NCBI RefSeq assembly: GCF_009674825.1
Contig: NZ_WKJH01000001.1
Span: 310,001-374,000, forward strand
DNA: 64,000 nt
Direction of reading: 5' to 3'
DNA from: Maribacter luteus
Lineage (GTDB): Bacteria; Bacteroidota; Bacteroidia; Flavobacteriales; Flavobacteriaceae
A program made the translations under genes and the position numbers. Under the pieces are notes generated by a model. That model had not been told where the DNA came from and ran no database searches. It worked only from the letters and a program-made list of their open reading frames with translations. Positions 9,972 to 19,924 of the stretch are shown piece by piece (within the stretch, counting starts at the first letter, position 1; every line of letters starts with the position of its first letter).

Positions 9972-12900
9972 ATGACAAAACAAAAAATCATTAAAGTAAT
10001 AACTCCCTTAATATTGCTTTTTTTATATGTTTCTTGTAACACCAAGGAAAAAATGGATCTAGGTCAGGATAGCAAGGACGATACACTATTCTCATTACTT
10101 TCCTCTGAAAAAACTGGAATTGATTTTATAAATGAAGTGAAAAACCAGAAAGACTTCAACATCTTCAAATATCGCAATTTTTATAACGGGGGCGGAGTTG
10201 CAATTGGCGATATCAATAATGATGGTCTCGTAGACATTTACATGACCGCCAATATGGGAGACAACAAACTATATCTGAATAAAGGCAATCTTAAATTTGA
10301 GGATATCTCATTGGCAGCAGGTGTCGTAGGCAATAAACCATGGTCTACGGGTGTCGCCATGGTCGACATTAATCAAGATGGCCTTTTGGATATTTACGTC
10401 AGTAATGCGGGAAACATGAAAGGTAATAACCATGATAATGACCTTTACATCAACAATGGGGACTTGACATTTACTGAAAAAGCCAATGAATACAACTTAG
10501 CCAAAACAGGTTTTTCAACACATGCCACTTTTTTTGATTACGACAAAGATGGGGACCTTGATGCATATATCCTGAATAATAGCAATATTCCGGTCAGCAG
10601 CTTGGGATATGCAGAACAACGCGAGGTTAGGGCACAGGATTGGGAAGGCGTACCCGATATTTTTAAAGGTGTTGGTGACATGCTATTAAGAAATGACGAT
10701 GGTAAATTCGTTGATGTCAGTGAAAAAGCAGGGATTTATGGCAGCCTTATTGGGTTTGGACTGGGAGTTGTCATAACCGACCTGAACAAAGACCTATACC
10801 CTGACATTTATGTATCCAACGATTTTTATGAAAGGGATTATCTATACATAAACAATCAAGATGGGACATTCAGGGAAGAAATCAAGGAATGGACCTCCCA
10901 TTTATCATTGTCGGCAATGGGTGTGGACATGGCTGATATCAATAATGATGGCAATGTTGAGATTTTCATTACGGATATGTTGCCAGAAGCGGACAAACGC
11001 GTAAAGGCCGTGATGGAGTTCGAAGGATACAATGTTTATAAGTTAAAGCAGAGCAAGGATTTTTATCAGCAATACATACAAAATACCCTTCAATTGAATA
11101 ATGGAAATGGTTCGTTTTCAGAGGTGGCCTATTATAGTGGCATTGATGCCACTGATTGGAGTTGGGCAGGATTGTTGTTCGATATGGACAATGATGGATT
11201 GCGGGATATTTATATTACCAATGGCATTAATCACGATCTTACCGACTTGGATTTTATTGATTTTTTTGCGAATAAAATTATTCAAAAGATGGTATTGACC
11301 GGTAAAGAGGAATCAATAGATTCCATTATCAATAAAATGCCCATTAGACCCCAACCAAATTACGCATATAAAAACAATGGTGATATTACGTTTACCAATG
11401 CCAATTCCGATTGGGGTTTTGAAATACCCAGCATGTCCAACGGAGCGGCTTATGGGGACCTTGATAATGATGGGGACCTCGATATTGTAATCAACAATGT
11501 TAATATGCAAGCATTTATATATGAGAACAAAACAAATGAAAAGCTAAAGAACAAATATTTAAAAATTCACTTTGAAGGGTCAGACAAAAATAAATTTGCC
11601 GTCGGCACTTCAGTTCTGCTCTATTCTGATGATAAGGTATTTATTCAAGAACTACATCCATTTAGAGGATTTCAATCCTCAATGGATTATGGAATGACCA
11701 TAGGTTTAGGAAGTATTTCGGTATTGGACTCCATCAGGGTTATTTGGCCAGATGACAGTACACAAAAATTACTTTCGATAAATACGAATCAAACCCTTAA
11801 TCTAAAAATTTCAGAAGCTACCGGAAAGTATACTCCAATAAAGGAAAAAAACACCAAACCTCTAATAAAGGAACTGTCAAATACACCCTTGGTTACCCAT
11901 AAGGAAAACAATTACCGCGACTTCGACAATGAAGGCCTAATCAATAAGTTACTCTCACAAGAAGGCCCCTCACTAGCCGTTGCCGATGTTGACGGGGATG
12001 GAAATGAAGACGTTTTCATAGGAGGTGCCAAAGGCCTTCCAGGTGTCGTATACAAACATTCTGGTGACGGAAGATTAAAACCCAGTAAGCAACCCGCCAT
12101 ATCATCCGATTCCTCGTATGAAGATACTGCTGCTGCTTTCTTTGACGTAGATGGGGATAATGATATGGATTTAATGATCGGGTCCGGTGGCAATCAAGTT
12201 GGCGAAGAACAAACCTATCGTACCAGGCTGTATATAAACAAGGGCAACGGTGTTTTTGAAAAATCAACGCAAACACTTCCCTCTACATTTAAGAACATAT
12301 CGACAATAAATCCATTCGATTTTGATGCTGATGGAGATATTGATGTGTTTATTGGCTCAAGAAGTGTTGTAGGAACATATGGGGTTGACCCCAATCATCT
12401 TTTCTTGGAAAACAATGGCGATGGCACCTTTACTGATGCTTCAGAAAGATTGGCGTATGACTTAAAGGATGCCGGAATGATTACAGATGCTTCATGGGCC
12501 GATATTGACGGAGATACCATAAAAGACCTTATAACCGTTTCAGAATGGGGAACCCCTAGAATCTATAAAAACTCAGGTCGACGCTTGTCCCTATTAAAGA
12601 CTTCATTGGATAGCCTTTATGGAATGTGGAATGTTATTGAAACCGAAGATCTAGACGGTGATGGCGACCAAGATCTGATTCTAGGCAACCAAGGAAATAA
12701 CCTGCACTACAGACCTTCTTTTCAAAATCCAATGAAAATGTGGATCAACGATTTTGACAATAATGGAACCATCGAGCAGATCGTAACGCAAAACATCGAT
12801 GGTAAGGATTACCCCATTCATCAGAAAAAAGAATTGACCCAGCAAATAACATTGTTAAAGAAGCAGAACTTAAAGGCATCGGAATATGCGGCCAAAACTA

Positions 12901-13331
12901 TCAACGAATTGTTCTCAAATGAAATAATTGAAAATTCAATCGTAAAATTATCTTCTATTTCCGAATCCGTAATCGCCGTGAATGATGGTGGGGGCAAATT
13001 TACGATTATCGAACTCCCGTATAGGGTACAACTTTCCTGCGTTTGCGGTATAACATGTACAGACGTCAATAATGATGGTAATTTAGATTTAATATTGGGA
13101 GGCAACAACTTTGAGTTTAAACCACAATATTCCAGATTGGATGCCAATTATGGCAGTATCCTATTAGGCGATGGCCATTTAAATTTTGAATGGCAAGACT
13201 ACGACATGAGCGGATTATTCGTTCGGGAGGAAATAAAACATATAAAGCAATTCAAGGATAAAAAAGGTAAAATCTTCCTAATTGCTGCTATAAATGATAG
13301 TAAACCCAAAATCTTTACCCTGAATGAATAA
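9972..13331 (+). CDS. FG-GAP/VCBS repeat lipoprotein with ASPIC/UnbV domain (CRTAC1 family)
   Basis: A 1119-residue surface or periplasmic lipoprotein (lipobox ending at Cys22, FLYVSC). It is built of FG-GAP beta-propeller repeats with about 13 DxDxDG-type calcium loops, such as DINNDGLVD, DYDKDGDLD, DMDNDGLRD, DVDGDGNED and DLDGDGDQD. An ASPIC/UnbV module lies in the middle (about residues 530-620, FAVGTSVLLYSDD through DSIRVIWPDD), and a second propeller half follows. No catalytic residues are known for this family, which is abundant in marine Bacteroidota next to SusC/SusD genes. The next gene is a paralogue that overlaps it by 8 bases, so the two are translated together and probably form a pair. 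Binding of a polymer or partner through calcium-stabilised propellers is an inference. Confidence 0.9.
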   Translation: MTKQKIIKVITPLILLFLYVSCNTKEKMDLGQDSKDDTLFSLLSSEKTGIDFINEVKNQKDFNIFKYRNFYNGGGVAIGDINNDGLVDIYMTANMGDNKLYLNKGNLKFEDISLAAGVVGNKPWSTGVAMVDINQDGLLDIYVSNAGNMKGNNHDNDLYINNGDLTFTEKANEYNLAKTGFSTHATFFDYDKDGDLDAYILNNSNIPVSSLGYAEQREVRAQDWEGVPDIFKGVGDMLLRNDDGKFVDVSEKAGIYGSLIGFGLGVVITDLNKDLYPDIYVSNDFYERDYLYINNQDGTFREEIKEWTSHLSLSAMGVDMADINNDGNVEIFITDMLPEADKRVKAVMEFEGYNVYKLKQSKDFYQQYIQNTLQLNNGNGSFSEVAYYSGIDATDWSWAGLLFDMDNDGLRDIYITNGINHDLTDLDFIDFFANKIIQKMVLTGKEESIDSIINKMPIRPQPNYAYKNNGDITFTNANSDWGFEIPSMSNGAAYGDLDNDGDLDIVINNVNMQAFIYENKTNEKLKNKYLKIHFEGSDKNKFAVGTSVLLYSDDKVFIQELHPFRGFQSSMDYGMTIGLGSISVLDSIRVIWPDDSTQKLLSINTNQTLNLKISEATGKYTPIKEKNTKPLIKELSNTPLVTHKENNYRDFDNEGLINKLLSQEGPSLAVADVDGDGNEDVFIGGAKGLPGVVYKHSGDGRLKPSKQPAISSDSSYEDTAAAFFDVDGDNDMDLMIGSGGNQVGEEQTYRTRLYINKGNGVFEKSTQTLPSTFKNISTINPFDFDADGDIDVFIGSRSVVGTYGVDPNHLFLENNGDGTFTDASERLAYDLKDAGMITDASWADIDGDTIKDLITVSEWGTPRIYKNSGRRLSLLKTSLDSLYGMWNVIETEDLDGDGDQDLILGNQGNNLHYRPSFQNPMKMWINDFDNNGTIEQIVTQNIDGKDYPIHQKKELTQQITLLKKQNLKASEYAAKTINELFSNEIIENSIVKLSSISESVIAVNDGGGKFTIIELPYRVQLSCVCGITCTDVNNDGNLDLILGGNNFEFKPQYSRLDANYGSILLGDGHLNFEWQDYDMSGLFVREEIKHIKQFKDKKGKIFLIAAINDSKPKIFTLNE

Positions 13332-16300
13332 TTCCTTATTTAGAATAGTTGTAATCTTGTTACTTTTCGTAGGATGTACCGATAAAGAAGGGACATTATT
13401 CAATACTCCCGACAAGCAACAAACCGGCATTACTTTCACGAATGACCTGACCGAAACAGAGGATCTGAATATTTTGGATTATTTATATTTCTATAATGGT
13501 GGCGGTGTTACCATTGGGGATATCAACGGGGATGAACTTCCCGATATATTCTTCACAGGTAACCAAGTGAAAAATAAATTGTACCTAAATAAAGGAAACC
13601 TGCAATTTGAGGATATTTCCCAGTCTGCCGGGGTAGATGGAAATAGTACATGGAACACTGGGGCTATAATGGGCGATGTTAATGGTGATGGATTATTGGA
13701 TATTTATGTTTGTGCGGTTGTGGGTATTAAAGGATTCAATGGCCATAATGAACTTTATATAAATAATGGCAACGAGACCTTCACCGAAAGTGCATCAAAA
13801 TATGGTCTCGATTATGACACCTACAGTTCTTCCGCAGCTTTTCTTGATTATGACATGGATGGTGATTTGGATATATACTTACTTAACCATGCGATACACA
13901 CCCAAGAATCTTTCGGAAACTCAAACATACGCCTTAAAAGAAACTTTCAAGCCGGTGACAAGCTCCTTCGCAATGATAATGGCAAGTTCACCGATGTCAG
14001 TGAAATTGCAGGTATTTATGGTGGTATTAATGGTTATGGGCTTGGTATCGCCGTAGCGGACTTCAACCAAGATGGCTTTCCTGATATTTATGTTGGTAAC
14101 GATTTTCAAGAAGATGACTATTATTATCTGAACAACACTGATGGCACGTTCACTGAAAGCTTAAAGAAGTATTTTGGGCATACTACCCGGTCTTCTATGG
14201 GTAATGACGTTAGTGATATAAATCATGATGGATGGCCAGATATCATTTCACTGGATATGCTTCCAGAGGACGAAAAAGTATTGAAATCTTCAGAAAACAG
14301 CACAGATATGCAAATACAGAAAATGAAGGTTGAACGCTTTGGATATCACTATCAATTTGAACGAAACATGCTATTTTTGAACCAACCACATAGTACCTAT
14401 ACGGAAATTGCCTTAATGTCAGGTGTGGCAGCTACAGATTGGAGTTGGAGTGCCTTGTTTGGGGATTACAACCAAGACGGTGAACAAGATATTTTTATTG
14501 CCAACGGCATTCCTAAACGGCCTAACGATCTTGACTATATTAATTTCGTCTCCAATGACCAAATCAGGAGTAAAATCAATAATACAAAATTAGTTGACCC
14601 CATAGCATTGGATATGATGCCCTCAGGTGCCGTACATAATTATATATTCAAAGGGAATGAAAATCTACATTTTGAGGATATGTCGGCCAATTGGATGACG
14701 AACGATACCATAATTTCCGGAGCGGCCGCCATTGGCGATCTGGACCTGGATGGTGACATCGATATTGTAACCAATAACATTAATCGCCCTGCTACGGTAT
14801 ATGTCAACAAGACAAATGAAAATGCAAATTACCTTAAAATAAAATTCAATTATAAAAACCCAAATAAGTTCGGGATTGGGACAAAAGTCTTTTCATACCA
14901 TCAGGGAAAATTACAATATAAAGAACTTTATACCGCTCGGGGATTTCAGGCCTCCTCAGAACCTATAATCCATTTCGGGTATGGTAAAACAAACAAAGTC
15001 GATTCACTGAAAATAATATGGCCAGACAAGTCTTATCAGATGGTAAAAAACGTAAGCCTGAACAAAACGATCACAATAACGCCAGAAAACACAGATCCTT
15101 TTGATTATGCCTCTTTAAAACCAAAGGTAAAACCCCTATTCAATAAAATAGAAGACAACCTAGGTATAGATTTTGTCCATATCGAGGATAACTACATAGA
15201 TTTCAACAGACAGAAATTAATCCCATACCAACTATCCGATCGGGGCCCTGCCACGGCTATTGGCGATTTAAACAATGACCATAAAGACGACCTCTTTTTT
15301 GGAGGGTCCAAGTTCCACTCTTCTAAAATTTATTATCAAACAGATTCCGCTTATGTAGAAAGCAGGATAACGGACATCTCTAAGGATTCTATCAAAGAAG
15401 ATGTTAGTGCCGTTATAGCGGATTTTAATTCGGATCACAAACCAGATTTATTTATTGGAACCGGTGGAGCTGATTTTTATGGTAAAATGAAACCTTTGAG
15501 TGATAGTTATTACACTCAAAAAAACGAGGGTTTTGAGTCTCAACCATTGCCTGGATATTTTGAGAACGCTTCTACATTAAAACCTTATGATTATGATGGG
15601 GACGGGGATTTAGATCTTTTTGTGGGAAATCAAGTGATTACCAATGATTTTGCAAAAATCCCTAATTCCTATTTATTGAAAAATGACAAAGGTAACTTTA
15701 CCATTGTCGATAATCCAGAGCTTCAACATGCTGGTATGATTACCGATGCAGTATGGGACGACTTTGATAATGATGGGGTAAAAGACCTTATTGTAGTAGG
15801 TGAATGGATGTCTCCAAAATTTTTCAAAAACAAGAATGGGGAACTTACCCAAGTGACTATACTAGACAAGAAATTGAATGGGCTTTGGCAGAGTATCGCA
15901 CCTTTTGACATCGACCACGATGGCGATATTGATTATCTTCTGGGAAATTGGGGGTGTAATAGTAAATTTAAAGCTTCGGAAAAATCCCCCATGAAAATGT
16001 ACTACGATGATATGGATGATAATGGAAGTACCGAAACTATTGTTGCCATAGAGAAAAATGGAAAATACTATCCTCTTGAAGGTCTGGATGCTTTAGCTAC
16101 CCAAATGGAGTATCTTAGAAAAAAGTTTGTTACCTATTATAGTTTTGCAGGAAAATCGATTGATGAAATCTGGGACGGCAAAACTTTAAGTAAAGCAACA
16201 GTTCTTGAGGTCAATGAATTGCGTTCCGGATATCTCGAGAACAACAACGGCAATTACTCCTTCGTCCCCTTTACGGACAAGCTACAAGTCTCCCCAATAA

Positions 16301-16575
16301 CCGCCATGATAATATTCGATTTTGATTACGACGGCAAAAAAGAAGCTCTTTTGGCCGGTAACTATTTTGGCGTTAAACCCTTTCATGGCAGATTCGATTC
16401 ATTTTCCGGAGCCATGGTAAAAAGCAAAAATGATATTATATTAGGAGATAATCTTGGCTTGGACCTAACCCTGAAATCGGTACGACATCTCAATATCATA
16501 AACCTGAATAATAGGGATTATTTAATGGTAACCATAAATAATGACAGTGTTCAAGTATACGGTTTGACAAAGTAA
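13324..16575 (+). CDS. Second FG-GAP/VCBS lipoprotein with ASPIC/UnbV domain (CRTAC1 family)
   Basis: A 1083-residue paralogue of the preceding gene, with the same architecture: lipobox ending at Cys18 (LFVGC), FG-GAP repeats with about 13 calcium loops (DINGDELPD, DVNGDGLLD, DYDMDGDLD, DLDLDGDID, DYDGDGDLD and others), a central ASPIC/UnbV segment near residues 520-600 (KFGIGTKVFSYHQ through DSLKIIWPDKSYQ) and a C-terminal propeller. The shared opening pattern (KTGIDF or QTGITF, then YFYNGGGV) shows the two arose by duplication. The start codon lies inside the 3' end of the upstream gene (shared bases ATGAATAA), a sign of coupled translation. No enzyme motif is seen. Confidence 0.9.
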   Translation: MNNSLFRIVVILLLFVGCTDKEGTLFNTPDKQQTGITFTNDLTETEDLNILDYLYFYNGGGVTIGDINGDELPDIFFTGNQVKNKLYLNKGNLQFEDISQSAGVDGNSTWNTGAIMGDVNGDGLLDIYVCAVVGIKGFNGHNELYINNGNETFTESASKYGLDYDTYSSSAAFLDYDMDGDLDIYLLNHAIHTQESFGNSNIRLKRNFQAGDKLLRNDNGKFTDVSEIAGIYGGINGYGLGIAVADFNQDGFPDIYVGNDFQEDDYYYLNNTDGTFTESLKKYFGHTTRSSMGNDVSDINHDGWPDIISLDMLPEDEKVLKSSENSTDMQIQKMKVERFGYHYQFERNMLFLNQPHSTYTEIALMSGVAATDWSWSALFGDYNQDGEQDIFIANGIPKRPNDLDYINFVSNDQIRSKINNTKLVDPIALDMMPSGAVHNYIFKGNENLHFEDMSANWMTNDTIISGAAAIGDLDLDGDIDIVTNNINRPATVYVNKTNENANYLKIKFNYKNPNKFGIGTKVFSYHQGKLQYKELYTARGFQASSEPIIHFGYGKTNKVDSLKIIWPDKSYQMVKNVSLNKTITITPENTDPFDYASLKPKVKPLFNKIEDNLGIDFVHIEDNYIDFNRQKLIPYQLSDRGPATAIGDLNNDHKDDLFFGGSKFHSSKIYYQTDSAYVESRITDISKDSIKEDVSAVIADFNSDHKPDLFIGTGGADFYGKMKPLSDSYYTQKNEGFESQPLPGYFENASTLKPYDYDGDGDLDLFVGNQVITNDFAKIPNSYLLKNDKGNFTIVDNPELQHAGMITDAVWDDFDNDGVKDLIVVGEWMSPKFFKNKNGELTQVTILDKKLNGLWQSIAPFDIDHDGDIDYLLGNWGCNSKFKASEKSPMKMYYDDMDDNGSTETIVAIEKNGKYYPLEGLDALATQMEYLRKKFVTYYSFAGKSIDEIWDGKTLSKATVLEVNELRSGYLENNNGNYSFVPFTDKLQVSPITAMIIFDFDYDGKKEALLAGNYFGVKPFHGRFDSFSGAMVKSKNDIILGDNLGLDLTLKSVRHLNIINLNNRDYLMVTINNDSVQVYGLTK

Positions 16576-16586
16576 TTAATAGAAAT

Positions 16587-16778
16587 ATGAAAAACATAAA
16601 TGATCAATTAACAACATTCTTAGCTTGTATCAATAGTAGCAAGTCGTTGTTTATCACTAAAAAAGGACAACAACCTTACATAAGAGATTTGATGGGGTTT
16701 ATAGTAACACCAGCAGCATTTATGAATGGCATTAAACCATTAAAATATAATATTCCCGAATACTATGGTTTCTGTTAA
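16587..16778 (+). CDS. Unrecognised short ORF (63 aa)
   Basis: A 63-codon ORF begins 11 bp after the second FG-GAP gene. It has no signal peptide, no transmembrane segment and no motif I recognise; a hydrophobic stretch DLMGFIVTPAAFMNGI lies in the middle. It is followed on the same strand by another unexplained open stretch. It could be a real small gene at the end of the operon or the remains of a longer gene. Low confidence that it is expressed. Confidence 0.3.
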   Translation: MKNINDQLTTFLACINSSKSLFITKKGQQPYIRDLMGFIVTPAAFMNGIKPLKYNIPEYYGFC

Positions 16779-16787
16779 CCATCTTAA

Positions 16788-16982
16788 ACCACCATCCCCA
16801 TTTTCAATGAAAAAGGAACAGTTTTTAACGAAGAATCCAAGGATGTCCATGACTTGGGAATGAATTTTGCCAAAAACAATGACAATTCCTTCCCTAAGAA
16901 AATCCATAAACATAAAAACCCCACAATAACGACATTAAATGTTGGGATCAAAAACACAGGAATTCAGGAATATTCGAGATGA
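16788..16982 (+). pseudogene. Possible decayed coding sequence
   Basis: An open stretch of 64 codons follows a TAA at 16785. It has no ATG until 16860 and ends at TGA 16982. Its translation (TTIPIFNEKGTVFNEES...) has balanced, protein-like composition, unlike the surrounding AT-rich spacers. Together with the ORF just before it, this may be the remnant of one disrupted gene. No family is recognised. Confidence 0.25.
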
Positions 16983-17032
16983 AAAATCCTAAAATAAATT
17001 CAAATCAATATTATAAAACATCTTAAAAGGAA

Positions 17033-17932
17033 ATGAAGAAAATCATTTTTTATATAGGGATCATCCTCATTGGTGGCAGTATTTGGTATTTGTTCGTAAA
17101 ACCTCACGATTATCAAGTTAATTTCAAAGCAAAAACATTTCCTGGTGCAATTAATCAAATGATCAAGACATGGAGCAATACAAATGAAAATTCGGAATTA
17201 CTGGAAAATGAAAAAGAAGATTTACTGGAGTTAAGACAGCGATTTCAATTCGGGGACTCTACCCATATTTATACATGGCATATTATCCCTGAAACAGATT
17301 CTACTTCAAATGTGAAGGTATATGCAAAAGATTTTGAACATAGCTTTAAAAATAAACTGACCATACCATTTTCAGATACCGATTTTGAAAAGCGTACTAG
17401 AAAAAACTTAACTGAATTCAATAAACTATTGAACGAACATATTTCCCAATTCAAAGTAAAGATAATCGGTGAGGAAGAAATCAAATCAACATATTGCGCT
17501 TGTACTACACAATCAACGACCCAGTTTGGTAAAGCGAGAGGCATGATGAAAGACTTTCCGCTGTTAGATGGTTTTCTTGTTAAAAACGGACTGAAATTAA
17601 ATGGCAGACCCTTTTTACAAATCACTAATTGGGATAAAGTAAAAGACAGTATTACATTTAACTTTTGTTATCCTGTTGTACGACCCGAAACATTACCACA
17701 ACATCCAGAATTAATCTACAGGAACTTCCCTTCAACAAAAGCTATCAAAGCTGAATACTACGGAAATTACATTACTTCTGACAGGGCATGGTATGCTTTA
17801 TTGGATTATGCCCAGGACAATAATTTAAAAGTAGAGGCACTACCTGTTGAGGTTTTCCATAATAACCCCAATATGGGAGGAGATGCATTAAAATGGAAAA
17901 CCGAGGTATTTTTACCGTTAATCAAACAATAG
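17033..17932 (+). CDS. Membrane-anchored GyrI-like/AraC effector-binding domain protein
   Basis: A 299-residue protein with a good ribosome-binding context (AAAAGGAA just before the ATG). One N-terminal transmembrane segment covers about residues 4-23. A middle region, about 25-150, resembles the SRPBCC-type halves found with such proteins. The C-terminal part, about 165-299, looks like a GyrI-like/AraC effector-binding domain, with AIKAEYYGNYITSDRAWYAL and the conserved tail VEVFHNNPNMGG and TEVFLPL. No DNA-binding domain is present. Such domains bind small hydrophobic ligands or hydrolyse small toxic compounds; the role here is unknown. It stands alone between the lipoprotein pair and a symporter. 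Confidence 0.65.
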   Translation: MKKIIFYIGIILIGGSIWYLFVKPHDYQVNFKAKTFPGAINQMIKTWSNTNENSELLENEKEDLLELRQRFQFGDSTHIYTWHIIPETDSTSNVKVYAKDFEHSFKNKLTIPFSDTDFEKRTRKNLTEFNKLLNEHISQFKVKIIGEEEIKSTYCACTTQSTTQFGKARGMMKDFPLLDGFLVKNGLKLNGRPFLQITNWDKVKDSITFNFCYPVVRPETLPQHPELIYRNFPSTKAIKAEYYGNYITSDRAWYALLDYAQDNNLKVEALPVEVFHNNPNMGGDALKWKTEVFLPLIKQ

Positions 17933-18060
17933 TAGGGTCTTCCCTAAAATGTAATTCAAATTTTTAAAACATAAACCTTAGGCAGAATACTAAAAAAACG
18001 GTTAATTTAGTAGAACAGTACAACTTTATACACGAAGTACCACGACCAACCACAACCAAT

Positions 18061-19713
18061 ATGACTTCTGCTTTCGGATTTTGGGATTATTTTATTTTTA
18101 TCGTATACGCATTTTTAATTTTAGGGGTGGGCCTTTGGGTTTCTAGGGACAAAAAAGGCCATCAAAAAAATGCGGAGGATTATTTTCTGGCCAGTAAATC
18201 CTTACCCTGGTGGGCCATTGGAGCCTCTTTGATTGCTGCAAATATCTCCGCAGAACAGTTCATTGGTATGTCGGGCTCGGGTTTTGCGTCAGGACTGGCC
18301 ATTGCCTCGTATGAATGGATGGGGGCCTTGACCCTCATAATCGTAGGTAAATTTTTTCTTCCCATCTTCATAGAGAAAGGTCTATACACCATTCCTGAAT
18401 TTGTCGAAAAAAGATATTCAACCAACCTTAAGACCATATTGGCCGTTTTTTGGATAGGCCTTTATGTTTTTGTGAACCTTGCATCTGTTCTCTATCTAGG
18501 GGCATTGGCCCTGGAAACCATTATGGGCATTCCCATGCTCTACGGCATTATAGGCCTTGCCCTCTTCGCAGCGGCTTACTCGCTTTACGGCGGACTTTCA
18601 GCGGTTGCATGGACGGATGTTATCCAAGTAGTTTTCTTGATTCTCGGTGGATTGGTCACAACGTATTTAGCCTTGAACACCGTTTCTGGCGGGGAAGGGA
18701 TTATTGCCGGTTTTAAAAAAGTTTATGAAACCGCCCCCGAGCGTTTTGTGATGATTTTGGACGAATCCCATCCAGAATACAAAAACTTACCGGGCATCGC
18801 GGTTTTAGTAGGTGGCCTTTGGGTGGCGAACTTATATTATTGGGGTTTCAATCAATATATCATTCAACGTACCCTTGCTGCAAAATCATTAAAAGAGGCA
18901 CAGAAAGGTATTTTATTGGCCGCGTTTTTAAAACTGATACTTCCTTTGATTGTGGTCATTCCAGGAATTGCCGCCTATGTTATCATTAATGACCCTGAAA
19001 TAATGGCCCACTTGGGTGATGTGGCCCAGCAAAACCTACCTTCATTAGAACAAGCTGATAAGGCCTACCCGTGGCTTCTCCAATTTCTACCTACAGGATT
19101 AAAGGGTATCGCGTTTGCAGCCTTGGCAGCCGCCATTGTCTCTTCCTTGGCTTCTATGCTCAACTCTACTTCCACTATTTTCACCATGGATATCTATAGG
19201 CAATATATCAATAAAAATGCAAGTGATAAGGCAACGGTGACAACAGGAAGAATCTCGGCGGGTATCGCATTGTTGATTGCAGGGATAATGGCCCCATTAT
19301 TAGGAGGTATTGACCAAGCTTTTCAATTTATACAAGAATATACGGGGGTTGTAAGTCCCGGTATCCTAGCCGTATTCCTTTTAGGTCTTTTCTGGAAAAA
19401 AACCACCAACAAAGGCGCTATTGTCGGCGCATTGGTTTCCATTCCGATTGCCATGTACTTTAAAGTAGCCCCGAAAGGATGGTCAACAAGTGCCTTGTTC
19501 GTAGACATCCCTTTTATGAATCAAATGGGTTACACCATGATTTTTACCATGCTTGTCATTATATTGGTCAGTCTTATTCAACATAATGGTAAAGATGATG
19601 AAAAAGGAATTCCTTTGACAAAGGCTTTGTTCAAAACCAACCCAATATTCAATATTGGTGCGTTCGCGGTAATGCTCATCCTAGTCGCCTTATACAGCCT
19701 CTTTTGGAAATAG
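18061..19713 (+). CDS. Sodium:solute symporter (SSS/SGLT family)
   Basis: A 550-residue inner-membrane transporter that couples sodium entry to uptake of a sugar or similar solute. About 14 transmembrane helices can be traced along the whole length. Family signatures include WWAIGASLIAANISAEQFIG near residues 56-75, the core AYSLYGGLSAVAWTDVIQV near 176-195 (matching the SGLT-type GG..AV.WTD motif), and AAIVSSLASMLNSTSTIFTMDIY near 357-380. The length fits vSGLT-like proteins. It has its own 128-bp leader region and is followed 211 bp later by a PAP2-like lipoprotein gene. The substrate cannot be read, but its position suggests it takes up the product of the neighbouring lipoproteins. Confidence 0.92.
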   Translation: MTSAFGFWDYFIFIVYAFLILGVGLWVSRDKKGHQKNAEDYFLASKSLPWWAIGASLIAANISAEQFIGMSGSGFASGLAIASYEWMGALTLIIVGKFFLPIFIEKGLYTIPEFVEKRYSTNLKTILAVFWIGLYVFVNLASVLYLGALALETIMGIPMLYGIIGLALFAAAYSLYGGLSAVAWTDVIQVVFLILGGLVTTYLALNTVSGGEGIIAGFKKVYETAPERFVMILDESHPEYKNLPGIAVLVGGLWVANLYYWGFNQYIIQRTLAAKSLKEAQKGILLAAFLKLILPLIVVIPGIAAYVIINDPEIMAHLGDVAQQNLPSLEQADKAYPWLLQFLPTGLKGIAFAALAAAIVSSLASMLNSTSTIFTMDIYRQYINKNASDKATVTTGRISAGIALLIAGIMAPLLGGIDQAFQFIQEYTGVVSPGILAVFLLGLFWKKTTNKGAIVGALVSIPIAMYFKVAPKGWSTSALFVDIPFMNQMGYTMIFTMLVIILVSLIQHNGKDDEKGIPLTKALFKTNPIFNIGAFAVMLILVALYSLFWK

Positions 19714-19924
19714 GAAGGAACTAAAACCCCACACGGTTTAAAAAGGGAACATCTCCCAACCCTTCTAAATGGATTGCCTTTATCATTGATTTTTAAGATA
19801 CTTACCCATAAGGTTCGACCAAAATATTAACATTTTCTATATATCAAGTCCATTGGGTTTTTTTAAATTGCTAGACTATTAAAATTCAATATCACTAAAG
19901 ATCCTAATTGAAAATTGAAAAACA

